Shown here one piece after another: positions 27,280 through 36,571 of a DNA stretch of 64,000 nucleotides. Position 1 is the first letter of the stretch. Every line of letters starts with the position of its first letter. A program made the translations under genes and the position numbers. Source of the DNA: Rhodospirillaceae bacterium (GTDB lineage: Bacteria > Pseudomonadota > Alphaproteobacteria > Rhodospirillales > Rhodospirillaceae); assembly GCA_040219235.1 (NCBI GenBank), contig JAVJSV010000011.1, forward strand, positions 1 through 64,000, in the 5' to 3' direction. Under the pieces are notes generated by a model. It saw nothing but the letters and a program-made list of their open reading frames with translations, did not search any database and was not told the origin of the DNA.

Positions 27280-28581
27280 ATGCCTGAGTTCGATCAAAAT
27301 ACTATTCGTCTTCTATTGATGGATGCCAATGAACCATTGGGCATTGTCAAAGAATTTCTGCACTATAGACAGGCAAAGACGGAGCTACAAACCGTCAGTT
27401 CACAAGAACCTATAAAGCTTGATTCATGGTTGGTTTTGTCGTGTCCCTTTCAAGACTTCAGCCGCTCGTTGTCACTGCCAAATGACAATTGTGATCTTTC
27501 CGGTCTGCCCGACACAATATTAAATGCATTGAGGGATAGAAAATGTCATCTGATAATTGATGGATCAAAAGAAGGCTGGGAATTTGAACCTGTTTATGCA
27601 GTGCGTTTCCATGAGATGCTAGCGCAGTTTGGCGTATCACCTAAAGTTGCTACTTTCCTCTCACAAAATAGAAAATTCGCAAGCGACTACATTAATTGGT
27701 CCACGCAACACAAAATTGAAGAAAAAATTCAAGTCTTATGTGCGCAGTATTGGATACCTCAAGTTACCCGTGAAGCAGTGCATTATGCTGAGCGTTTTGT
27801 GGATGAGCGATGCCCTATTCGAGAAAAAAAGTACGTTTGTTTGAACAGTCGGCCACGCTTGCATAGAATTTTATTACTGTCTTCATTGGTCCAGGCGGGA
27901 GTGTTAAGGGACGGATACGTATCTTTTGGCGGCTTCACTCAGAACGGCAATTTACAGGGAAAGCCGTTCACTATTAGGTTTGATACTGATGTTTTGCAAA
28001 ATATGTATCCAGCGCTTTCTGATGAAATTAAATACTTAAATACTGTTGCTCCGCTTATTGTTGATATCCAACATGACAATCAGCGTGCGCTGACTGACGG
28101 GTTCGCGCTGTCTTTGTATAATCGCAGTTATTTCACCATAGTGTCTGAAAGTGATTTTACGAACGGCTCTATCGACCGTGTGACGGAAAAAATTCTCAAA
28201 CCAATATTGGGGAAACACCCGTTTGTTGTTGTAGGAAATCCATATTCACTTGAGCGTTTAAGAGACATGGGATTTAAGACTTTTGCGCCCCATTTAGACG
28301 AATCTTATGATCAGATTTTAGATCCTGCACTGCGTTTTAAATCAGTTATGACAGAAATTGCTAGACTGACTTCTTTATCGCATCAGCAACTCGAGTCTCT
28401 GTGTAATGATCTTAGCGATGTAACACGATATAATTATAATCATCTCACAAAGAGATTTATTGATTGTTGGAACCGAAATGTAATTTTTAATCTAATTAAG
28501 AATGTAGAAGTCCAAGTTAGTGCAGCTCGTGCGGCAATCCCGCAAAAGGATCATATTGCCGGGAATTCTGAAATTTCATAG
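27280..28581 (+). CDS. Probable glycosyltransferase, AT-rich, family unclear
   Basis: A 433-residue protein not assigned to a named family. A central KYVCLNSRPRLHRILLLSSL resembles the sugar-nucleotide region of marine-bacterial and viral glycosyltransferase-like proteins, and later ILKPILGKHPFVVVGNPYSL with LRDMGFKTFAPHLDESYDQI fits the GT10-like C-terminal pattern (lock-in of donor). Base usage is plainly richer in A/T than neighbours, suggesting transfer. It is divergent from the GT2 gene (25 bp) and ends overlapping the protease gene tail to tail. Confidence 0.5.
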   Translation: MPEFDQNTIRLLLMDANEPLGIVKEFLHYRQAKTELQTVSSQEPIKLDSWLVLSCPFQDFSRSLSLPNDNCDLSGLPDTILNALRDRKCHLIIDGSKEGWEFEPVYAVRFHEMLAQFGVSPKVATFLSQNRKFASDYINWSTQHKIEEKIQVLCAQYWIPQVTREAVHYAERFVDERCPIREKKYVCLNSRPRLHRILLLSSLVQAGVLRDGYVSFGGFTQNGNLQGKPFTIRFDTDVLQNMYPALSDEIKYLNTVAPLIVDIQHDNQRALTDGFALSLYNRSYFTIVSESDFTNGSIDRVTEKILKPILGKHPFVVVGNPYSLERLRDMGFKTFAPHLDESYDQILDPALRFKSVMTEIARLTSLSHQQLESLCNDLSDVTRYNYNHLTKRFIDCWNRNVIFNLIKNVEVQVSAARAAIPQKDHIAGNSEIS

Positions 28582-30855
28582 ATCACACTTTGCGGTCATG
28601 TTGGTCAGAACGCCGCCGCCCTCATTGTCGACAATATGTTGCGCGAAGCCCTGAAAGCTCGCCAGGAGTTCCAGGTTCAGGTGGAACTGGCCACTGTCTG
28701 GTGTGCCACCGAAAAACTCCACCAGGTCGCTCACATACACATAAGCGGTTGTGTTTGGCGCAATTTCGCTGCTCAGCGTGAAGTTCCCCAAGGATGAGCC
28801 GTCACGCGCATCTGTTACCGTAAACGTTGGTGCCGCCGCCGTGCTGCCAGCGTTGTAAACCTGAACATAGCTCGGATACCCCGCAATAAGAGATGTGTGC
28901 ACATTGCCGATATCGCGCACGGAATCGGCCAAGCCATTGCCGCACCCGGATAGATTGGTCAATGACGCGCCTGATGGGTTCCACAGCACGTGTTGCACAT
29001 AGCCAACAAAAGTGGCGCTGACATGCAAAGAATAGCTTTGTGTGTTGCCCTCTAAAGGTGTGATCTGTGGTGTGGCATTGTTTTCAATAGTTTCCATACT
29101 CACTTGCAGGGAGGCACCGCCCGGAATATTCCGCGTGTAGGTGCCAGCAACATCGCCAGTCAGATCATCCACCACATCTACAGTGACTGTGCCCGCCGTC
29201 ACGTTGGTGTTGTAAAACCGGATGTTGCTTTGCGCTTTGGTGCGCGTACTTGCAAAAACGCCAGAGACAACCCGGCCCGACACCGTAGCGCTGCTGGAAC
29301 TGCCCCCGTCCAAGGCCGTGCGCGCGGCAGCGACATCAATAAGCGGTGTCGTCCATGTCCACGTCGACAGGCTTTTGAGGGTGCCCGTGTTTTTTAAGGC
29401 GGTCTCAATCTCATCAGCTGTTGCTGTGGGCTTGGCTGACTTTAATAGGGCGATAGCCCCAGCGGCATGCGGGGTCGCCATCGAGGTTCCGGTAAATGAC
29501 GAATACGTATTGTTTGGCGTCGCCGAGACAATTGCCACGCCGGGGGCCAACACATCAACCATTGGCGCTTGGTTTACAGAAGCGTCTGGTGCACTGACAA
29601 TCACCGAGCTCACAGTCAGTGCTGTGGAAATGCAGCCCGGATTTTCAACGGAACCAACAGCTTCTGCGTTCCCGGCCGCGATAGCAGTTAAAATGCCAAG
29701 GCTGCGCAGGGTATCAATTGCTGTTTTGTGCACATTGCTGTCACACGCCGTATCAGTTAGCTCTGCGCCCAAACTCATATTGGCGGCGGCAATAGCTATG
29801 GTGCCTGACAGATCAATAAGATGATTCAGGGCAGCTACCGTCGCAGAGTCATAAGACAATTCGCAGGAATCCTCGCCGTCACAGGCATCCGTGTCATTCA
29901 CCGTCGTGAACACCTGGATCGGTATGAGATTGGCGTTATACGCGACGCCGCGCCGCCTGACGGACCCAGTTTGATCATTGCCGGCGGCGATGCCAGCTAC
30001 ATGCGTGCCATGTTCGCAAACGGTTGTGCCAATTGGGCATAGGCGGGCTGAGCCAAAACCGATCTGACTGTTCAAGCCATTGGCACAGAGGGACTCATCA
30101 GCGCTGTCAAAGGTGTCGGAAAAACACGCTTCCGCGACAATCTTGCCGGCGAACATGTCATGGTTGGCGTCAATACCATCGTCCAGAATGGCAATGGCTT
30201 GCCCGCTGCCTGTAATACCCTGGGCCCACAGTTGATCGGCGTTGATATAAGTAACCGATGTGTCCAAAGAGGGTGTTGCGGCCAATCCTGGCCCATCTGC
30301 GGCAACAGAAGCGGCGACAACATTGCGTTGGGCGCGCTCCGTCGCGATTTGCTCGGATGTTGCTAAGCTGTTTGTCGTTCTTAAAGCCGCCGCGTCTTCA
30401 TCAGACACATAGATTTTTGACGCAATGTCGCGGTTCACTTTGCGGGCGCGGTTCAGGGTAATACTTTCAATGCCCGGTTCGCGCAGCAATCGCTCCAATC
30501 CGGTTTCGTCTACGGTCGTTACGAAGAAGGGCAAATTGCTGTAGGTGCGCTGCATGGCGATGCCGCGCGCCGCCAGACTGCCTTGCAGGTCATTTCTAGC
30601 CGTCGCAATGGACTCGCGAACGCGGTCCAGCCGGTCACGCGGGGTGACCACCCGGCCTGGCTCACCAGATCTGCCGGATAGCACTGTTGCACCAATGGCT
30701 GGTGTCTCTTCTATCACCATGGTGACCAGCACGGTTGCCTCGCCACGTGCGGCGATTCGCGCTCTAATCTCAGAAAGGGGTTCTTGTGCAAAGCCCAGAA
30801 TGGGCAAAAAACAGGCAAAAAACCCTAGAATTGCGGCTGTTTGACGGGGGACCAT
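28576..30855 (-). CDS. Secreted subtilisin-like serine protease (S8)
   Basis: A 759-residue preproprotein: signal peptide (ILGFFACFLPILGFA, residues 9-23), a prodomain-like region to ~190, and a catalytic domain with Asp225 (AILDDGID), His282 (EHGTHVAGIAAG), oxyanion Asn396 (AAGN) and Ser458 (FTGTSMATPHAAG). Several Cys pairs fit an exported protein. Residues ~544-638 and ~662-757 form a duplicated domain, with a shared F-x-G-x-x-Q-H, then L-T-N, then a final Cys. AAGGAT precedes the start. It is divergent from the VOC gene. Confidence 0.92.
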   Translation of the reverse strand: MVPRQTAAILGFFACFLPILGFAQEPLSEIRARIAARGEATVLVTMVIEETPAIGATVLSGRSGEPGRVVTPRDRLDRVRESIATARNDLQGSLAARGIAMQRTYSNLPFFVTTVDETGLERLLREPGIESITLNRARKVNRDIASKIYVSDEDAAALRTTNSLATSEQIATERAQRNVVAASVAADGPGLAATPSLDTSVTYINADQLWAQGITGSGQAIAILDDGIDANHDMFAGKIVAEACFSDTFDSADESLCANGLNSQIGFGSARLCPIGTTVCEHGTHVAGIAAGNDQTGSVRRRGVAYNANLIPIQVFTTVNDTDACDGEDSCELSYDSATVAALNHLIDLSGTIAIAAANMSLGAELTDTACDSNVHKTAIDTLRSLGILTAIAAGNAEAVGSVENPGCISTALTVSSVIVSAPDASVNQAPMVDVLAPGVAIVSATPNNTYSSFTGTSMATPHAAGAIALLKSAKPTATADEIETALKNTGTLKSLSTWTWTTPLIDVAAARTALDGGSSSSATVSGRVVSGVFASTRTKAQSNIRFYNTNVTAGTVTVDVVDDLTGDVAGTYTRNIPGGASLQVSMETIENNATPQITPLEGNTQSYSLHVSATFVGYVQHVLWNPSGASLTNLSGCGNGLADSVRDIGNVHTSLIAGYPSYVQVYNAGSTAAAPTFTVTDARDGSSLGNFTLSSEIAPNTTAYVYVSDLVEFFGGTPDSGQFHLNLELLASFQGFAQHIVDNEGGGVLTNMTAKCDL

Positions 30856-30985
30856 AGTTTATCCTTTTATTGGTCGTCATTTCTCCAGCCTACCCAAGTC
30901 CCAGTTTACTACGATTCCAACGTTTACAACGCCTTAAAAGATGCAGATTAGTTTTGATAAAACTGAGGCAAGATTAGGAATAAAT

Positions 30986-32029
30986 ATGAAACGGCTCTTA
31001 CTTCTGACCTGCCTAGTCTTCGCGCCGTCTTCTGTCCATGCCGCCTGCACCGCCGATGACGTCTCCTCTGAGGGAGTCACCGGTTTTCAAGAGGTCGTCA
31101 TCAGTGTTAGCGATCTCGATGTCGCCAATGAAACCTGGCAATCCGTAGGTGGGTTCGAAGTGCTGTGTGATGGTCCAGTTTCTCCGGGCCACGCTGCGTT
31201 CTGGGGTCTGCAACCAGAGACACCCATACACGAAGTGGTCTTGCGTAAAGGCCCCGGCAATCGTGGCTTTGTCCGCCTGGTTAAAATCTATGGCGTGCCA
31301 CAGGTGCAAATTCGTTCGTCCAGCATGCCGTGGGATCATGGCGGCTACTTTGATTTATATGTCTACGTCAGCGATGTTGATAAAGTGTTTGATCAACTCC
31401 GGGCCCGCGGCTGGCAAGGGTATACAGACCCAGTCCATTACACCCTGCAGGCGTTTGATATTACAGAGTCCATCATGCGTGGCCCGGATGGTGAAGCTTT
31501 GGTGCTGATGCAGCGTAACGCCCCACCGTATGACAAAGCCGCCGCCGGGTCAGAAAGCGGTATGAGCTGGCCCTTTAACACAGCGCTCATAGTGTCTGAT
31601 TATGACGCCAACGAAAAATTCTTCATCGATGTGCTGGGTTGGAAAACCCGTCTCAGCGCGACATCTACCACCCCTCCGCCGGGATACAATCCAGCGGGGA
31701 TCCCGCTCAATCTTGCCAGCACGCTACCCCTGCGTTTTGCGGCTTTTGCCAATAGCGATACGGATCGCAATGGATCGTTGCAGATTTTAAAGATGGAGGG
31801 CCTCACTGGGTATGACTTCAGTGATCGTGCGGATCCGCCGAATCTTGGAATGCTGACCACACGGATTCCCGTTTCAGATATTGAGGCATTGGCGCAGCGG
31901 ATTTTAAAGCAGGGATACCCGATTCATGTCCCGATCACGGCGCTCACCTTGCCCCCCTATGGCCCTGTGAAGATGATGGCGGTCAAAGCCCCCAATGGCG
32001 CACGCCTTGAGTTTTTTGAGCAATTGTAA
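30986..32029 (+). CDS. Exported two-domain VOC (glyoxalase/dioxygenase-fold) protein
   Basis: A 347-residue protein. MKRLLLLTCLVFAPSSVHA is a strong Sec signal. Two VOC modules follow: one with FQEVVISVSDLDVANETWQS and another starting NTALIVSDYDANEKFFIDVL, ending PNGARLEFFEQL with the typical metal-ligand Glu. AGGAA precedes ATG 30986. VOC enzymes are usually cytoplasmic, so export is notable. It lies 137 bp upstream of the peptide-type ABC binding protein on the same strand; a link in substrate is guesswork. Confidence 0.8.
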   Translation: MKRLLLLTCLVFAPSSVHAACTADDVSSEGVTGFQEVVISVSDLDVANETWQSVGGFEVLCDGPVSPGHAAFWGLQPETPIHEVVLRKGPGNRGFVRLVKIYGVPQVQIRSSSMPWDHGGYFDLYVYVSDVDKVFDQLRARGWQGYTDPVHYTLQAFDITESIMRGPDGEALVLMQRNAPPYDKAAAGSESGMSWPFNTALIVSDYDANEKFFIDVLGWKTRLSATSTTPPPGYNPAGIPLNLASTLPLRFAAFANSDTDRNGSLQILKMEGLTGYDFSDRADPPNLGMLTTRIPVSDIEALAQRILKQGYPIHVPITALTLPPYGPVKMMAVKAPNGARLEFFEQL

Positions 32030-32166
32030 TCGGCTAACAGGCTGTATAGTGCGCCGCGCATTTTACTTTTCGCGTTTGTGCGTCTGTTGAAAGATTGCCT
32101 GTGTTGAAAGAATGAGTGTGCTATCCGACACCTGATTTGTGCTCTTTTTCGCCAGTAAGGATTCTC

Positions 32167-33732
32167 ATGCGTCATATCATTTTTGCATTCATTCTTTTAT
32201 TTGCTGCACAGCCTGCCGTGGCTGAAAATGGTGTGCGGTGGGCGGCACAGGGCGATGCCATTACGCTTGATCCGCATGCGCAGAACGAAGGTATGACGCT
32301 GGCCACCGCGCAGCAGGTTTATGAGCCCCTGGTCAATCGTGCGGAAACCATGGCTCTCACGTCGGCGCTGGCTCTGTCCTGGCGTTTGATGGAAGATCCC
32401 ACCGTTTGGGAATTTAAACTCCGACCGGGCGTGATGTTCCACGAGGGCCAGCCTTTCACGGCCGATGATGTGGTGTTCACCTTTGAGCGCGCGTTGAAAC
32501 CTACATCCGATATGAAAGATATTATCGGCACCGTACGTGAAGCGGTGGCGATTGATCCGTACACGGTTCACATCAAGACCGATGGCCCCAATCCGATTTT
32601 GCCACAACAAATCACCGACATTTTCATTATGTCGCGCAGTTGGGCCGAGGCAAACCAAGTGACGGAACCTCAAGACACAGCCTCCGGCCAGGAAACCTAT
32701 GCCGTGCGTCACGCCAATGGCACGGGACCATTCATACTGGAGCTCCGTGAACCGGATGTGCGCACGGTGTTGGTGCGAAATCCAAACTGGTGGGGTTTGT
32801 CCGAACCCGACCCCCACAACATTGACCGCATCATTTTTACCCCGATCTCAAACGCCGCCACGCGCGTTGCGGCGCTGTTGTCTGGCGAGCTTGATTTTGT
32901 GCTTGATACGCCGGTGCAAGATCTTGCCCGCATGCGCCGCACGCCTGGTTTGTCTGTGCAGTCGATTGCTGAAGTCCGTGCCATTTTTATGGGCCTGGAT
33001 ACGGGCCGTGATGAACTCAGGTCGTCTGACGTAAAAGGCAAAAACCCCTTTGCCGATATCCGCGTCCGCCAAGCCATGAACATGGCCATAGACCGTGAGG
33101 CCATTGTCCAACGCATTATGCGCGGCATGGCGGAACCGGCCGGTATGCTGCTCTCGCCCGGAATCGGCGGGTATACGGCTGAGATCGATGCGCTTCCGCC
33201 TTTAGACCCAGACCGTGCCCGCGCTTTGTTGGCCGAGGCCGGATATGCCGATGGGTTTTCCGTTACGCTCGATTGCACCAATGACCGGTACATGAATGAC
33301 GAAGCCATTTGTCAGGCGGTGGTGGGGATGCTGGCGCGCATCGGTGTGCGTGTGCGCTTAGATGCCAAGTCCAAGACGCTGCATTTTCCCAAAATCCAGA
33401 ATAACGAGACAGACTTTTATCTGCTTGGGTGGGGCTCCGGCACCATGGACAGTCACTACCATCTAGATTTTCTCGCCATGCCAGACCGGGTTTGGAATCG
33501 CACGGGGCTGAACGACCCCGAGCTGTTTGCCATGATTAATGCCATCGCCACCGAAACCGATTTGCCCAAACGCGATGCCATGATCGATGAAGCCTGGCTG
33601 CGGCTGAAAGCGGATGAAGTTTACATTCCACTGCATCATCAGGGCTTGGCTTGGGCCATGAAGAACCGTCTCAGTTTGCCCATCCAGCCCGACAATCAAC
33701 CGCAGTTCCGGCTGGCCCGGGTCGCGCCTTAA
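32167..33732 (+). CDS. ABC transporter substrate-binding protein, family 5 (Dpp/Opp type)
   Basis: A 521-residue periplasmic protein with signal peptide IIFAFILLFAAQPAVA. SBP_bac_5 features: RWAAQGDAITLDPHAQNEG, WEFKLRPGVMFHEGQPFTAD and a late FADIRVRQAMNMAIDREAIV. It would bind peptides, nickel or other solutes for the two permeases that follow. AAGGATTCTC precedes ATG 32167. Ligand cannot be told from sequence. Confidence 0.9.
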   Translation: MRHIIFAFILLFAAQPAVAENGVRWAAQGDAITLDPHAQNEGMTLATAQQVYEPLVNRAETMALTSALALSWRLMEDPTVWEFKLRPGVMFHEGQPFTADDVVFTFERALKPTSDMKDIIGTVREAVAIDPYTVHIKTDGPNPILPQQITDIFIMSRSWAEANQVTEPQDTASGQETYAVRHANGTGPFILELREPDVRTVLVRNPNWWGLSEPDPHNIDRIIFTPISNAATRVAALLSGELDFVLDTPVQDLARMRRTPGLSVQSIAEVRAIFMGLDTGRDELRSSDVKGKNPFADIRVRQAMNMAIDREAIVQRIMRGMAEPAGMLLSPGIGGYTAEIDALPPLDPDRARALLAEAGYADGFSVTLDCTNDRYMNDEAICQAVVGMLARIGVRVRLDAKSKTLHFPKIQNNETDFYLLGWGSGTMDSHYHLDFLAMPDRVWNRTGLNDPELFAMINAIATETDLPKRDAMIDEAWLRLKADEVYIPLHHQGLAWAMKNRLSLPIQPDNQPQFRLARVAP

Positions 33733-33800
33733 GCGCTTGAGGCCAAATCCGGACATTTTCCGTGGCTTGACTTGAAACGCGGGCATGCCACAAACGGTTC

Positions 33801-34781
33801 ATGACAGCCTTTCTCTTTCGACGTGCCGGTCAAGCTGCGCTGGTGATGATTTTGGTCGCCGCCTCGGCTTTTATTCTGTTCAACTACGTTGGCGATCCGG
33901 TCAACAATCTGGTTGGCCAGGAAGCCTCTTTTGAAGATCGTCAGGCGTTGCGTGATCGCCTGGGCTTGAATGATCCTGCCCCGGTGCAGTTTGTAAGATT
34001 CGTCGGCAATGCGCTCACCGGAGAATTTGGCATCTCCTATCGCATGCAGCGACCGGTGTCCGATCTCATCGCCGAGCGTTTGCCGGCGACGGTCGAGCTT
34101 GTTCTGGCCTCAGCGTTATTTTCTCTCCTGCTAGGGATTCCCCTTGGTGTGTACACCGCTATTCATCGGGAGGGGATCATCAGCCGTTTGGTGTTGTCTG
34201 TGTCTTTGGTTGGGGTGTCCTTGCCCACTTTTGTCATTGGCATTGGGCTGATTTATTTGTTCTCGGTATCCTTGGGGTGGTTGCCGTCTTTTGGCCGTGG
34301 CGAGACCACGATGATTGGCGGCTGGTCGACGGGGGTGCTGACCATCGGGGGTCTTAAGGCGCTGATTTTGCCCGCGGTCACGCTTGGCTTGTTTCAGATG
34401 ACGTTTATCCAACGTCTGGTGCGGGCCGAGATGATTGAGGTGCTCGGCACAGACTACATTCGCACCGCCCGGGCCATGGGGATTCCCAGCGCGCGCATTC
34501 ATTATGTCTATGCGTTCAAGAACACGCTGCTCCCGGTCATCACGGTTATTGGCCTGAAACTGGGTGAGCTGATTGCGTTTTCCATTGTCACCGAAACCGT
34601 CTTCCAGTGGCCGGGCCTAGGTTTGTTGTTCATTCAAGCGGTTGCCTTTGCCGATATTCCCATCATGGCCGCGTATCTAATTATGGTGGCGTTGGTGTTT
34701 GTGGTGATCAACCTTGCCGTCGATGTCTTGTATGCGGCCATCGACCCGCGCTTGCGCAGTCGCGCGGATGACGCGTCATGA
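33801..34781 (+). CDS. ABC transporter permease, DppB-like
   Basis: A 326-residue inner-membrane protein with six hydrophobic segments. N-terminal FRRAGQAALVMILVAASAFI and the EAA-like cytoplasmic loop EMIEVLGTDYIRTARAMGIP, then ITVIGLKLGELIAFSIVTE, mark the BPD_transp_1 DppB class. It overlaps the next permease by four bases (ATGA), so stoichiometric synthesis is likely. Confidence 0.92.
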   Translation: MTAFLFRRAGQAALVMILVAASAFILFNYVGDPVNNLVGQEASFEDRQALRDRLGLNDPAPVQFVRFVGNALTGEFGISYRMQRPVSDLIAERLPATVELVLASALFSLLLGIPLGVYTAIHREGIISRLVLSVSLVGVSLPTFVIGIGLIYLFSVSLGWLPSFGRGETTMIGGWSTGVLTIGGLKALILPAVTLGLFQMTFIQRLVRAEMIEVLGTDYIRTARAMGIPSARIHYVYAFKNTLLPVITVIGLKLGELIAFSIVTETVFQWPGLGLLFIQAVAFADIPIMAAYLIMVALVFVVINLAVDVLYAAIDPRLRSRADDAS

Positions 34782-35701
34782 CGGAAACCACATCTCAAAA
34801 TAGTCCAGCGCCAACAGATGCTGTTTGGTTTAGCTTTTGGCGCAGTCCGGTCGCGCTCGCAACGTCCGGTCTGTTGATCACGTTTGTCATCGCAGCGGTC
34901 TGCGCGCCTCTCTTGGCCCCACAAAACCCGTTCGACCCCATCAATCTGAATTTGATGAACGCCTTCCTCCCTCCCGCGTGGACAGCGTCCGGCGACCCTT
35001 CGTTTTTACTAGGCACGGATGATCAGGGCCGCGATTTGTTCTCTGCCATTTTGTACGGCAGTCGCATCTCGCTGACTGTGGGTCTGGCGGCTGTCGCTTT
35101 TGCGGCCACGCTTGGCGTGACGGTGGGTTTGATCGCGGGGTATGCCGGGGGGTGGGTTGAAACGTTGCTCATGCGCTTGGCAGATGTGCAGCTCACTATT
35201 CCCGCGTTGCTGATTGCGTTGATGGTTGATGGCTTATCCCGGGCGCTGCTCTCGCCTGAACGCCATGATGAAATCGCGTTATATGTTCTGATTTTCGCCA
35301 TCGGCATTGCGGACTGGCCGCAATATGCCCGTGTCGTGCGCTCTGCGACTCTGGTGCAAAAGCAATCGGGCTATGTTACCCAAGCCAAATTAATTGGCGC
35401 CTCAAGCCCGGCCATTGTGTTTGGTCATGTGTTGCCCAACGTCATGACGTCTGTGCTTGTCCTTGCGACTCTTGGTCTGGCTCTGGCGATCATCGCTGAA
35501 GCCACGCTTAGTTTTCTGGGTGTTGGCATGCCGCCCACCACGCCGTCTCTTGGGACGCTCATTCGCATCGGCAATGACTTTTTGTTTTCCGGCGAATGGT
35601 GGATTACGCTGTTTCCCTCGTTGACACTGGTGGTGCTGGCCTTGTCTGTTAACTTACTTGGCGACTGGTTGCGCGATGCCCTCAATCCGCGGTTAAGATA
35701 A
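34778..35701 (+). CDS. ABC transporter permease, DppC-like
   Basis: A 307-residue inner-membrane protein: OppC-type N-terminal segment FWRSPVALATSGLLITFVI, GTDDQGRDLFSAILYGSRIS (the DppC signature), and the EAA-loop VTQAKLIGASSPAIVFGHVL. It ends four bases before the TauD-type gene. No ATPase gene (DppD/DppF) is next to it; the system must borrow one encoded elsewhere. Confidence 0.92.
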   Translation: MTETTSQNSPAPTDAVWFSFWRSPVALATSGLLITFVIAAVCAPLLAPQNPFDPINLNLMNAFLPPAWTASGDPSFLLGTDDQGRDLFSAILYGSRISLTVGLAAVAFAATLGVTVGLIAGYAGGWVETLLMRLADVQLTIPALLIALMVDGLSRALLSPERHDEIALYVLIFAIGIADWPQYARVVRSATLVQKQSGYVTQAKLIGASSPAIVFGHVLPNVMTSVLVLATLGLALAIIAEATLSFLGVGMPPTTPSLGTLIRIGNDFLFSGEWWITLFPSLTLVVLALSVNLLGDWLRDALNPRLR

Positions 35702-35704
35702 ATT

Positions 35705-36550
35705 ATGCGTGTAGCTCCTCTTTCAGATGTTTGTGGTGCCGAAGTTACGGACCTTAATTGTGGTGGCGATCTCGACGACACTGACTTCAATGCCATTCAG
35801 CAGGCGTTTCTAGGTCACTCGGTTTTGGTCTTTCGCGATCAAAACCTGACACCAGAGCAGCACATCGCATTTTCTAAGCGTTGGGGCGATCTCAAAGGCC
35901 ACATTCTCACCCAGTACCTCTTGCCCGGGTATCCGACGGTGTTGGTCGTTTCCAACAAGAAGGATGCCGAAGGCCAACCCGTCGGCATCGAAGATGCGGG
36001 GCGCTACTGGCATACGGATGTCAGCTATGATGACACGCCGCCGATGGGGTCTTTGCTGTATGGGTTAGAAGTTCCGCCCGAAGGGGGCGACACATTGTTC
36101 GCCAGTCAGTACCTAGCCTATGAGAATATTCCGGAGACTCTCAAAACGCAGATAGCGCCTTTGAAGGCGCGGCATCGTTTTAATTATGTTCAAATTCAAT
36201 CCACGGAAGGCAGCACGCGCAAACCGTTAACAGAGGAACAAAAAGCGCAGTTAACGGGCGCCGTCCATCCTGTTGTGCGGACTCACCCAGAGACAGGCCG
36301 CAAAGCGCTTTACGTTAATCCCGGCTTTACAGAAGCCGTGATGAATGTCGCGGAACGGGAAAGTCAGACCCTGCTCGATACTTTGTTTGGTTATGCCACG
36401 GATAACGCAGTGGTCTACCGGCATAAATGGAAACCGCATGATCTTGTGCTGTGGGATAATCGGTGTGTCATGCACCACGCGACCCCCTACCCAGAGGGCA
36501 CAACGCGCCATATGCATCGCACCACGGTTGCTGGAACGATCCCCGTTTAA
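35705..36550 (+). CDS. TauD/TfdA-family Fe(II)/2-oxoglutarate dioxygenase
   Basis: A 281-residue enzyme. Fe(II) ligands are His-x-Asp in WHTDVSYDDTP and the distal His in CVMHHATPYPEG; the 2-oxoglutarate-binding Arg is in TRHMHRTTVAG at the C-terminus. LVFRDQNLTPEQHIAFSKRWG is a family marker. The 4-bp gap after the permease suggests it acts on the solute the ABC system imports, such as a sulfonate or carboxylic acid ether (inference). Confidence 0.9.
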   Translation: MRVAPLSDVCGAEVTDLNCGGDLDDTDFNAIQQAFLGHSVLVFRDQNLTPEQHIAFSKRWGDLKGHILTQYLLPGYPTVLVVSNKKDAEGQPVGIEDAGRYWHTDVSYDDTPPMGSLLYGLEVPPEGGDTLFASQYLAYENIPETLKTQIAPLKARHRFNYVQIQSTEGSTRKPLTEEQKAQLTGAVHPVVRTHPETGRKALYVNPGFTEAVMNVAERESQTLLDTLFGYATDNAVVYRHKWKPHDLVLWDNRCVMHHATPYPEGTTRHMHRTTVAGTIPV

Positions 36551-36571
36551 TTAGGCGGACCGCGGATTGAT

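Noticed and set aside
32709-33308. 199-residue minus-strand reading in the binding-protein gene
   Set aside because: Ser/Arg-rich shadow of a well-supported SBP_bac_5 gene.
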